Assembly (NCBI GenBank): GCA_947170725.1
Contig: CAMVUM010000032.1
Coordinates: forward strand, 1-33,978
DNA: 33,978 bases
Direction of reading: 5' to 3'
From: an uncultured Prevotella sp.
GTDB taxonomy: Bacteria; Bacteroidota; Bacteroidia; Bacteroidales; Bacteroidaceae
The position numbers were made by a program, and so were the translations under genes. The notes below the pieces were generated by a model that ran no database searches, was not told where the DNA came from, and saw nothing but the letters and a program-made list of their open reading frames with translations. Each line of letters opens with the position of its first letter. Position 1 is the first letter of the stretch. Shown here piece after piece: positions 24,814 to 32,002 of this stretch.

Positions 24814-24859
24814 TTTCGTCCCCTTAAAACACTCGTTTGTCCCCACTTTCCGTTCCCAC
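24814..24859. promoter_or_regulatory. Direct-repeat candidate operator upstream of the Spy-like gene
   Basis: GTCCCC occurs at 24818-24823 and 24839-24844, 21 bases apart (two helical turns), each preceded by a T-rich triplet. The second copy continues as GTCCCCACTTTCCGTTC and recurs almost unchanged upstream of the RND operon. LytTR regulators commonly bind direct repeats spaced by about two turns, which fits the adjacent regulator. Inference only. Confidence 0.45.
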
Positions 24860-24910
24860 ATTAAACATTCCTTGTAATATCATATCAAACGACTGTTCAC
24901 AAAAAAACAA

Positions 24911-25264
24911 ATTATCAGAAATAAAAAATTAACAGTATTAGCACTTGTCGCCATATTGGGCTTTGGCTGCGCATCAGCTCAAAGAAACGAGGGTGGGCGC
25001 AGACAGATGAGTGTGGAACAACAAGTAAGCAATCTGAAAAAAGAGCTCAACCTGACGGATAAGCAAACAGAGAAGATTATGGTGCTCTACACGGACTTCA
25101 AGAAAAAGATGAAGTCTGCAGGAGAGAAATCACGCGAACAGATAAACAGCAAGCGAAAAGAGCTTGAGAAACAGGTGCAGGCCTTGTTGACGGACGAACA
25201 GAAGAAAACTTACCAGAAGATGCAGACAAAGCGTTACGGTGGCAAGGAAAAGGGACGAAGATGA
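24911..25264 (+). CDS. Spy/CpxP-like periplasmic LTxxQ protein with non-standard start
   Basis: The reading frame encodes an export signal (IIRNKKLTVLALVAILGFG then CASAQ). The mature part is helical, Lys/Glu-rich, about 90 residues, with LNLTDKQTEKIM and LLTDEQKKTYQKM, the LTxxQ-type motifs of Spy/CpxP proteins. Such proteins are periplasmic chaperones or envelope-stress sensors. No ATG, GTG or TTG opens the frame ahead of the signal peptide after the in-frame stop at 24875; ATT at 24911 (or a nearby ATC) is the best candidate. The TTG at 24956 or ATG at 25008 would cut into or remove the signal. Either a rare ATT start or a lost start codon is possible. It is upstream of, and co-oriented with, the RND operon. 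Confidence 0.7.
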   Translation: MIRNKKLTVLALVAILGFGCASAQRNEGGRRQMSVEQQVSNLKKELNLTDKQTEKIMVLYTDFKKKMKSAGEKSREQINSKRKELEKQVQALLTDEQKKTYQKMQTKRYGGKEKGRR

Positions 25265-25323
25265 TGTCTTAGTACTCCTATGTTGCTGGAAACACGGGGC
25301 TGACTTGAATCCGATTCAATGAT

Positions 25324-25376
25324 CTGCAGAAGAACGGGACTAAATCCAACTGGCTGATTTACCATATCTTCTGCAG
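25324..25376 (+). repeat. Inverted repeat with a loop resembling the xus-type leader
   Basis: CTGCAGAAGA (25324-25333) pairs with TCTTCTGCAG (25367-25376), and AAATC/GATTT gives an inner stem. The intervening TAAATCCAACTGGCTGA matches the copy 2 loop TAAGTCCAATTGGCTTA at 14 of 17 positions. It lacks the U-tract, and no -7 box precedes it. It lies about 150 bases before the RND adaptor gene in a 257-base spacer without ORFs. Confidence 0.4.
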
Positions 25377-25422
25377 CTTTCCATTGCCAGTCCAAAATCA
25401 TCTGCCACCAAACAGTTCCTGT

Positions 25423-25444
25423 CTGTCCCCACATTCCCGGTTCT
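25423..25444. promoter_or_regulatory. Candidate operator upstream of the RND promoter
   Basis: TGTCCCCACATTCCCGGTTC resembles TGTCCCCACTTTCCGTTC upstream of the Spy-like gene. It lies immediately before the -33 box (25445), a position suited to an activator. Only one clear GTCCCC copy is present here. Confidence 0.4.
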
Positions 25445-25477
25445 TTTGTAACCGGTCACTCCTTTGTCTTACATTTG
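25445..25477 (+). promoter_or_regulatory. Promoter of the RND efflux operon
   Basis: TTTG (25445-25448), a 21-base spacer and TACATTTG (25470-25477) match the Bacteroidetes consensus at both boxes. The adaptor ATG is 44 bases downstream. Confidence 0.75.
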
Positions 25478-25521
25478 TACCAGCATTATCGAGTATATAA
25501 TTGAATAAATAAGGAAAACAA

Positions 25522-26631
25522 ATGAGAAACAGAATGCCATTGCTCCTTCTGGCAGGAGTAAATTTATTATTGTGTGCGTGCAGTCAATCGCCTGCGCCAC
25601 AAGATGCCGCCATGTACCGTACACAGGTGGTAAAAAAAGAGAACCGCACGCTGAAACAGGAATACACAGCCCGCCTGGAAGGACATCAGGTGGTGGAAAT
25701 CCGTCCGCAAGTGGGCGGACTCATCACACGCATTTGCATCGACGAAGGACAGAAAGTCAAAAAAGGGCAAACACTGTTCATCATCGATCAAATTCCTTAT
25801 CGGGCGGCACTTGCTGAGGCGACAGCCAATGTGAGAAATGCCGAGGCAAAACTCGCCACAGCCAAGCTCAACTTGGAAAGCACAAAGATGCTACGCGAAA
25901 AAAACGTGATACAGGATTATGAACTCAGTACTGCCCGTAACGAACTGACCGCTGCCGAGGCAAGTCTGGCGCAGGCTAAGGCACAGGAGACAAACGCCCG
26001 CAACAATCTATCCTATACCGAGGTGAAAAGCCCTGTGGACGGAGTGGCGGGCATGATAGCCTATCGGGTGGGGGCACTCGTGAGCAGCAGTATCAGCGAG
26101 CCGCTCGTCACCGTGTCGGACGACAGCCGTATGTATGCCTACTTCTCGCTAAGTGAGAACCAGGTTGCCAAGCTGATGGAACAATACGGGTCATTTGATG
26201 AGTTCATGAATAAAATGGCTGATGTTGAACTGCGTATGGCCGGCGGCAATATGTACAGTAAGAAGGGACATATCTCTGCAATGAGCGGCATCGTCACCAC
26301 GGGAACAGGAACTATCACTCTCCGTGCCGACTTTCCCAATCCGAAAAGCCTGTTGAGGGATGGAGGAAGTGCGACCGTCATCGTACCTGTTACGCTGACG
26401 CAAGCTATCGTAATCCCGCAGGGAGCCACATACGAATTGCAGAACAGGAGGTTTGCGTATAAAGTAGTAGATGGCAAAGCGCAGTCCGTTCCCGTTACGC
26501 TCTATCCATTGAATAACGGTACGGAATACATAGTGGAAGAGGGTCTGGCTCCGGGCGATGTGATTATTGCCGAAGGTGCCGGCTTGGTGAAAGAAGGGAC
26601 AATGGTCGGTACTCAAAAAGGAAAGGAATAA
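25522..26631 (+). CDS. RND efflux periplasmic adaptor (membrane fusion lipoprotein)
   Basis: A 369-residue lipoprotein of the AcrA/MexA type. The signal sequence ends LLLCAC with Cys at about residue 19. The biotinyl-lipoyl half follows (VVEIRPQVGGLITRICIDEG, about 56-80). An alpha-helical hairpin rich in Ala, Glu and Lys spans about 95-165 (ATANVRNAEAKLATAKLN). The second lipoyl half is near 170-195 (VKSPVDGVAGMIAYRVGALV), followed by beta-barrel and membrane-proximal domains. It bridges the inner-membrane pump and the outer-membrane channel. The pump gene begins 3 bases after its stop codon. Substrates cannot be predicted. Confidence 0.93.
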   Translation: MRNRMPLLLLAGVNLLLCACSQSPAPQDAAMYRTQVVKKENRTLKQEYTARLEGHQVVEIRPQVGGLITRICIDEGQKVKKGQTLFIIDQIPYRAALAEATANVRNAEAKLATAKLNLESTKMLREKNVIQDYELSTARNELTAAEASLAQAKAQETNARNNLSYTEVKSPVDGVAGMIAYRVGALVSSSISEPLVTVSDDSRMYAYFSLSENQVAKLMEQYGSFDEFMNKMADVELRMAGGNMYSKKGHISAMSGIVTTGTGTITLRADFPNPKSLLRDGGSATVIVPVTLTQAIVIPQGATYELQNRRFAYKVVDGKAQSVPVTLYPLNNGTEYIVEEGLAPGDVIIAEGAGLVKEGTMVGTQKGKE

Positions 26632-26634
26632 GCC

Positions 26635-29600
26635 ATGACCGTAAAGACATTCATAGACCGACCGATACTGTCGGGTGTTATTTCCGCAGCTATTGTTATC
26701 GTGGGGCTTATCGGTCTGAGTCAATTGCCCATCGAACAATTCCCTGATATTGCGCCACCAACGGTACGTGTTTCCGCCACCTATACGGGAGCCAATGCCG
26801 AAACGGTGATGAAGAGCGTCATCACGCCATTGGAAGAACAGTTAAACGGTGTGGAGAACATGATGTATATGACATCCACCGCCACCAACACCGGTTCTGC
26901 CTCCATCAGCGTCTACTTCAAGCAAGGCACGGATCCGGACATGTCGGTGGTAAACGTGCAGAACCGTGTGGCATCAGCTCAGGGGCTGCTTCCGGCGGAA
27001 GTCACAAAGTCGGGAATCACCGTGCGCAAACGTCAGAACAACTCGCTGAAAGCCATATCGCTCTATTCGTCAGACGACTCGTATGACGCGAACTTTCTGA
27101 CAAATTACATAAAAATCAACATAGAACCGCGCCTCTCGCGTATTGCCGGTGTAGGTGACGTGAACATCTGGGGCGCCAGTTACTCAATGCGCATATGGCT
27201 CGACCCACAGCGAATGGCACAATACGGGCTGATGCCTTCTGACATCACTACGGTACTGGCGGAGCAGAACGTGGAATCGCCGACAGGAACGCTCGGCGCG
27301 GAATCTGCCAATACGTTCCAGTATGTGCTGAAATACCGTGGGCGCTATGAGGAAGAAGAAGATTACGGCAATCTGATCATCAAGTCGCTGCCTAATGGAG
27401 ATGTATTGAGACTGAAGGATGTGGCACGCATCGAAATGGGAGCCGAGAACTATGCCATGCTTAGCGAGACGAGCGGACATCCGGGAGCAAACTGTATGAT
27501 GGCGCAGACTTCCGGGTCAAACGCCAACGAGACAATCAAAGAGATTGACAAGGTAACAGCCGACATCTCCGCGTCACTACCTAAGGGTATGGTGCTGACT
27601 GACATAACAAGCACCAAGGATTTTCTCGACGCCTCCATTGCCAACGTGGTGGAAACATTGCTCATCGCCATCATCCTTGTGGTATTGGTGGTCTATCTCT
27701 TTCTGCATGACCTGCGTGCCACGCTCATCCCCTCACTTGCCATCATCGTGTCACTCGCGGGTACGTTTGCATTCCTCAATGTCGTAGGATTCAGCCTGAA
27801 CCTGCTGACCCTCTTTGCGCTGGTGCTTGTAATCGGTACAGTGGTGGACGACAGCATCGTCGTGGTTGAAGCGGTACAGGCACGATTCGATGAAGGTTAC
27901 ACCTCTGCATACCATGCCACAGTAGATGCTATGGGCGGAGTAACCTCGGCTCTGATGACAACGACTATCGTATTCATGGCGGTATTCATACCCGTGAGTT
28001 TCATTGGCGGTACAACTGGTACGTTCTACACGCAGTTCGGACTGACAATGGCGGTGGCGGTGGCAATCTCGCTGCTCAATGCCATGACGCTTAGCCCGGC
28101 ACTTTGCGCACTCATCCTGCGTCCTCGTACACATACGTCCGGCAACAAGCCGGGATTCTCCGTCCGTTTCCATTATGCCTTTGACCGTTCGTTCCGCCAT
28201 ACGCAGCAGAAATACATGAAAGGGGTGTCGTTCCTTTTCCGCCACAAGACGATTGCCGTGGGCAGTATCGCCGTGGCTGGTGTGGTACTTGCGGTGCTAA
28301 TTAATATCACCAAGACAGGACTTGTACCGCAGGAAGACATGGGAACCATCAACGTGAACGTGCAGACCGCACCTGGCAGCAGCCTTGAAGAGACCGGGCG
28401 CATCATGGACAGGATAGAGGAGGCCATACGCGACATTCCGCAGATAAGGATATACTCGCGCATCACAGGTAAGGATGCCGTACACAATCAATCGGCATCC
28501 GCCGGATCATTCACCATCCGCCTGAAAAACTGGAGCGAACGCAAGAAAAAGGGCGATGAAGTGAACTCCGTGATGAACGAGATTTACCGCCGGACGGACA
28601 ATATAAAGGCTGCCACCATCCGTGTTTCCACCAGTCCGATGATTTCGGGGTACGGCATGAGCAACGGCTTCGACCTATATGTGCAGGACAAGAAAGGCGG
28701 CAACGTGGAAGACTTGCTGAAATACACTAACGATTTCATAGATGCCATGAACAAGCGCCCAGAAATATCACGCGCCTATACTACATTCGCAACAAAGTAT
28801 CCCCAGTATATGGTGGAGGTGGACGCGGCCCTGTGCAAGCGCAACGGCATATCGCCCGCCGACGTGCTCAACACATTGTCAGGGTATGTGGGAGGCAGCT
28901 ATTCCAGCAACCTCAACCGCTTCACCAAGCTCTACCGCGTCATGGTGCAGGCGGCACCCGAATACAGACTCGACACCGAGGCGTTGAACAACATCTTCGT
29001 GCGTAATGACAGTGGGGAGATGTCACCCATATCCCAATACCTTACACTCACACGGGTGTATGGCTCGGAGAGCTTGTCACGTTTCAATCTGTTCTCCGCC
29101 ATCAGTGTCTCCGACGTGCCGGCCGACGGTTACAGTTCCGGACAGGCGCTGAAAGCGATTGAGGAAATCGCCAGGACGGCACTGCCCGAGGGTTATGGCT
29201 ACGAGTTCGGTGGAATGTCGCGTGAGGAGGCTTCAACGGGCAACACCACGACCTTGGTGTTCATCGTATGCATCGTCTTCATTTATCTTATCCTCTGTGC
29301 CCTTTATGAGAGCCTGATGATACCCTTTGCCATCATACTGTCCGTTCCGTTCGGACTGGCTGGCAGTTTCCTTTTCGCCAGGCTATGGGGACTGGAGAAC
29401 AACATCTACATGCAGACAGGGCTTATCATGCTTATCGGCCTGCTCTCCAAAACAGCCATCCTGCTCACCGAATATGCTTCCAATCGCCGCCGCCAGGGCA
29501 TGAGCATCACCACCGCCGCCTTGTCGGCTGCCAAAGCCCGCCTGCGCCCCATCCTGATGACTTCCATGACGATGGTTTTCGGCATGTTACCCATGATGTT

Positions 29601-29760
29601 CTCGCAGGGTGTAGGAGCCAACGGAAACATATCAGTGGGCGTGGGCACCGTAGGCGGAATGCTTCTCGGCACGGCCGGATTGCTCTTTGTGGTGCCGTCG
29701 CTGTTCATCATTTTCCAAAGCATCGAGGAAAGAGTGATGCCGAAACGGCAGAGAGAATGA
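26635..29760 (+). CDS. RND family inner-membrane efflux pump (HAE1/AcrB type)
   Basis: A 1041-residue proton-driven pump, full length for AcrB homologs. The first helix starts at about residue 10 (ILSGVISAAIVIVGLIGLSQLP) and the two large periplasmic loops lie in the expected places. The central helix cluster contains VVDDSIVVVEAV near residue 405, with the Asp pair of the proton relay, and the C-terminal cluster holds LIGLLSKTAILLTEYA near residue 930, the second relay region. SPALCALILRP near 490 ends the first half. GC content is visibly higher than in region 1. Together with the adaptor and outer-membrane factor it forms a complete tripartite exporter, probably for hydrophobic compounds, bile acids or antibiotics. 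The heavy-metal CzcA class looks less likely. Confidence 0.95.
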   Translation: MTVKTFIDRPILSGVISAAIVIVGLIGLSQLPIEQFPDIAPPTVRVSATYTGANAETVMKSVITPLEEQLNGVENMMYMTSTATNTGSASISVYFKQGTDPDMSVVNVQNRVASAQGLLPAEVTKSGITVRKRQNNSLKAISLYSSDDSYDANFLTNYIKINIEPRLSRIAGVGDVNIWGASYSMRIWLDPQRMAQYGLMPSDITTVLAEQNVESPTGTLGAESANTFQYVLKYRGRYEEEEDYGNLIIKSLPNGDVLRLKDVARIEMGAENYAMLSETSGHPGANCMMAQTSGSNANETIKEIDKVTADISASLPKGMVLTDITSTKDFLDASIANVVETLLIAIILVVLVVYLFLHDLRATLIPSLAIIVSLAGTFAFLNVVGFSLNLLTLFALVLVIGTVVDDSIVVVEAVQARFDEGYTSAYHATVDAMGGVTSALMTTTIVFMAVFIPVSFIGGTTGTFYTQFGLTMAVAVAISLLNAMTLSPALCALILRPRTHTSGNKPGFSVRFHYAFDRSFRHTQQKYMKGVSFLFRHKTIAVGSIAVAGVVLAVLINITKTGLVPQEDMGTINVNVQTAPGSSLEETGRIMDRIEEAIRDIPQIRIYSRITGKDAVHNQSASAGSFTIRLKNWSERKKKGDEVNSVMNEIYRRTDNIKAATIRVSTSPMISGYGMSNGFDLYVQDKKGGNVEDLLKYTNDFIDAMNKRPEISRAYTTFATKYPQYMVEVDAALCKRNGISPADVLNTLSGYVGGSYSSNLNRFTKLYRVMVQAAPEYRLDTEALNNIFVRNDSGEMSPISQYLTLTRVYGSESLSRFNLFSAISVSDVPADGYSSGQALKAIEEIARTALPEGYGYEFGGMSREEASTGNTTTLVFIVCIVFIYLILCALYESLMIPFAIILSVPFGLAGSFLFARLWGLENNIYMQTGLIMLIGLLSKTAILLTEYASNRRRQGMSITTAALSAAKARLRPILMTSMTMVFGMLPMMFSQGVGANGNISVGVGTVGGMLLGTAGLLFVVPSLFIIFQSIEERVMPKRQRE

Positions 29761-29876
29761 GAACACGTTTTTACCTTGATTTTTCACGAAATGGCATTTC
29801 AAAGCAGTCAAAATGCTACTTCGACGAACTGGGGTATAACGAAAGAAAGAACGGAGTATAACAGATAGATTATGTA

Positions 29877-31271
29877 ATGGATACAATAATGAAAAACAAG
29901 CATACATTCGGGCGTTGCTGTGTCATAGCCATTGCCCTCCCGCTGCTGGGCGGATGTGGCATATACAACCGCTATTCACGTCCCTATTCGGATATCAAAG
30001 CGGACAGCCTCTATAGGGAAACTGATATCGGAAATGATACCATAACGATCGCGTCAATCCCGTGGAATACTTTTTTCACCGACCCACATTTACAAGCGCT
30101 CATCGCTAAAGGTTTGGAGCGCAATACAGATCTTGGAATTGCACGCCTGCAAGTGGAAGAGGCACAGGCTGTACTGACCAATGCCCGCCTGTCATATCTG
30201 CCATCAGTCAGCCTGACACCGCAAGCGGGTGTCAGCCGTTACGACGGTGAAACGAAAAAGACCTATAACATCGGGGCAACCGCCTCTTGGGAAGCGGATA
30301 TCTTCGGACGTGTGACCAACACCAAGCGTGGCGCTGCCGCCGCACTTGAACAAAGCCGCGCCTATGCGCAGGCGGTGCAGACACAGATCGTGGCAACCAT
30401 TGCCGAGAGCTACTACACACTGCTGATGCTTGACGAGCAACTTGCCATTTCCAACGAGACGCTTGCCAACAGGGATGAGACCATCGCCACGTTGGAAGCG
30501 TTGGCGCAGGCAGGAAAGACCAACGATGTGGCAGTACATCAGGCACATGCCGACCGTACAGCCCTCAATGCCTCCATACTTACCATCCGCAAGAGCATCA
30601 GCGAGACGGAGAACGCCCTTTCAAAACTGTTGAAAGAACCTGCCCATGCCATTGAGCGTGGAAAGCTTGCCGGCCAGTGTTTCCCTGACGAAATATCCAT
30701 AGGCGTACCGCTTTCGCTCCTTTCCAACCGCCCCGATGTGAGACAAGCAGAGGCTGTACTTGCGGAAGCCTTCTATGCCGTCAATGCAGCCCATGCCGCC
30801 TTCTATCCGAGCCTGACACTCTCCGGTTCGCTCGGCTGGACGAACAACGGCAGCGGAGCGATACAAAATCCCGGCAAGTGGCTGTCGTCCGCCATTGCCT
30901 CGCTCATAGCCTCATTATTCAATAAAGGCACAAATATCGCCAATCTGAAGATTACAAAGGCGCGGCAGCAGGAAGCCGCACTGCGTTTTGAGCAAGCTCT
31001 GCTCAATGCTGGTAACGAAGTGAACGACGCCATCACCGAATGGCAGACCGCCGAAGGGCGCATCCGTCTTGATACGGAGCAGATAAGCGACCTTGAAGTT
31101 GCCACTGAGAAGACACAACTTCTGGTCCGCTATACTTCTGCCACTTACCTTGAAGTCCTTACCGCCCAACAGTCGCTACTGAATGGCAAGCTTACATTGG
31201 CACAAGACAGGACGGCACGAATACAAAGCATCATTCATCTGTATCATGCACTTGGAGGCGGAACATATTGA
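29877..31271 (+). CDS. RND efflux outer-membrane factor lipoprotein (OprM/NodT type)
   Basis: A 464-residue outer-membrane channel subunit. The lipobox LLGGC gives an acylated Cys at about residue 27, and a second Met at residue 5 (29889) is an alternative start. Two repeated outer-membrane efflux (OEP) domains follow: in the first, ERNTDLGIARLQVEEAQAVL near 80 and WEADIFGRVTN near 137; in the second, SLLSNRPDVRQAEAVLAEAF near 280 and SLTLSGSLGW near 315. NodT-family signatures are complete. It lies 116 bases after the pump gene; this gap contains no promoter or ORF I trust, so it is probably part of the operon. Confidence 0.93.
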   Translation: MDTIMKNKHTFGRCCVIAIALPLLGGCGIYNRYSRPYSDIKADSLYRETDIGNDTITIASIPWNTFFTDPHLQALIAKGLERNTDLGIARLQVEEAQAVLTNARLSYLPSVSLTPQAGVSRYDGETKKTYNIGATASWEADIFGRVTNTKRGAAAALEQSRAYAQAVQTQIVATIAESYYTLLMLDEQLAISNETLANRDETIATLEALAQAGKTNDVAVHQAHADRTALNASILTIRKSISETENALSKLLKEPAHAIERGKLAGQCFPDEISIGVPLSLLSNRPDVRQAEAVLAEAFYAVNAAHAAFYPSLTLSGSLGWTNNGSGAIQNPGKWLSSAIASLIASLFNKGTNIANLKITKARQQEAALRFEQALLNAGNEVNDAITEWQTAEGRIRLDTEQISDLEVATEKTQLLVRYTSATYLEVLTAQQSLLNGKLTLAQDRTARIQSIIHLYHALGGGTY

Positions 31272-31521
31272 CAAATGGATAAAATCACGATACAAAAATA
31301 TAACCGAGTATGAAATTAAAGACAAGCCATTCTTTTTTTCGTGGGATTTTAATGTACTTCAGAAGAAATACATCTGTAATATCCGAAATACATTACTATA
31401 TGTTTTGTCATATAAATATCACGGATTTTAACACTTGAAAATTCTCAAAATAGAGTTCTAAAAAGCTAAAATATTGACAAATCGTCCTCCTGACCGGTTG
31501 GCCGACGCCCAATATACGAAC

Positions 31522-31624
31522 CGTAAAGGCCTCCCGGCTCTGCAGCCAGGCCGCTTTCAGCTTCCAACGGCGTGCTCATTGCAACCCAACGGAGCCCCCG
31601 CTGTAGAGTCGGGAGGCCTTTACG
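31522..31624 (+). repeat. 24-bp inverted repeat with 55-base loop
   Basis: Arm 31522-31545 (CGTAAAGGCCTCCC...) pairs with 31601-31624 (...GGGAGGCCTTTACG) over 24 positions with two G.U pairs that are pairs only in plus-strand RNA. The loop is GC-rich and contains CAACGG twice. It stands out strongly from its AT-rich surroundings and has no ORF. It could be an interspersed palindromic repeat, a small non-autonomous element or a structured RNA; there is no U-tract. Confidence 0.6.
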
Positions 31625-31778
31625 ACTAAATAAAACATGATAATTTATTGCACATTTTCAACTTTTCTGTCGTAACATACTATCCGTCAGGTAATAAAAG
31701 ATGCACGCGCTATTTTCTCGAATTTCCGGCTGTGGGATTTTTATTTTTGAATATCGCAAGGATTTCGAGGTCTTTGTA

Positions 31779-31823
31779 GGAATAATTCCGAGTTTTTAAC
31801 ACTTCTCTTTAAAGAATTATTCC
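31779..31823. repeat. 10-bp perfect inverted repeat
   Basis: GGAATAATTC (31779-31788) and GAATTATTCC (31814-31823) flank a 25-base AT-rich loop. The low GC content makes a functional terminator doubtful; it may be incidental. Confidence 0.35.
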
Positions 31824-31843
31824 CAATGTGGAATAAAGAAAAA

Positions 31844-31895
31844 GAGTGTGGCTTAATGAACATAGGCCAATGCTAATCAAGCCCCACCCTCTTCC
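31844..31895 (-). terminator. Terminator of the solitary TonB receptor gene
   Basis: On the minus strand GAGGGTGGGGCTT pairs with AAGCCACACTC (one mismatch and a 2-base bulge) and is followed by TTTTTCTTTATT, an intrinsic-terminator layout. It begins about 110 bases after the receptor stop codon. Confidence 0.65.
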
Positions 31896-32002
31896 ATCAG
31901 TTTGCCAACTTTATCTATATATGGTAGGTCAAACAGGCATGTTGTTTATCTCGGCTGACACGTATCCTCCCCTCCTTTCAGGCTTTTCCGCACTGATATA
32001 TA

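Larger units (their letters stand above)
31272..32002. other. 730-base spacer between convergent genes
   Basis: No credible gene on either strand. It contains AT-rich DNA with a GC-rich island (31480-31625) holding a 24-bp inverted repeat, a 10-bp inverted repeat at 31779-31823, and a terminator for the receptor gene at 31844-31895. An 11-base string TTTTAACACTT occurs twice (near 31427 and 31795). The RND operon terminator was not clearly recognised, unless the large inverted repeat plays that role. Confidence 0.6.

Noticed and set aside
25234..25434. 66-codon minus-strand frame between the Spy-like and adaptor genes
   Set aside because: No similarity to any family I know; it crosses a palindrome and a promoter/operator region, so it is unlikely to be coding.
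26635..29760. Heavy-metal (CzcA-type) assignment for the RND pump
   Set aside because: The sequence and its NodT/OprM and AcrA-type partners fit the hydrophobe/amphiphile HAE1 group better.
31183..31431. Plus-strand open frame running from the outer-membrane factor gene into the spacer
   Set aside because: It starts inside the outer-membrane factor gene in another frame, and its downstream part has AT-rich noncoding composition and no recognisable motif.
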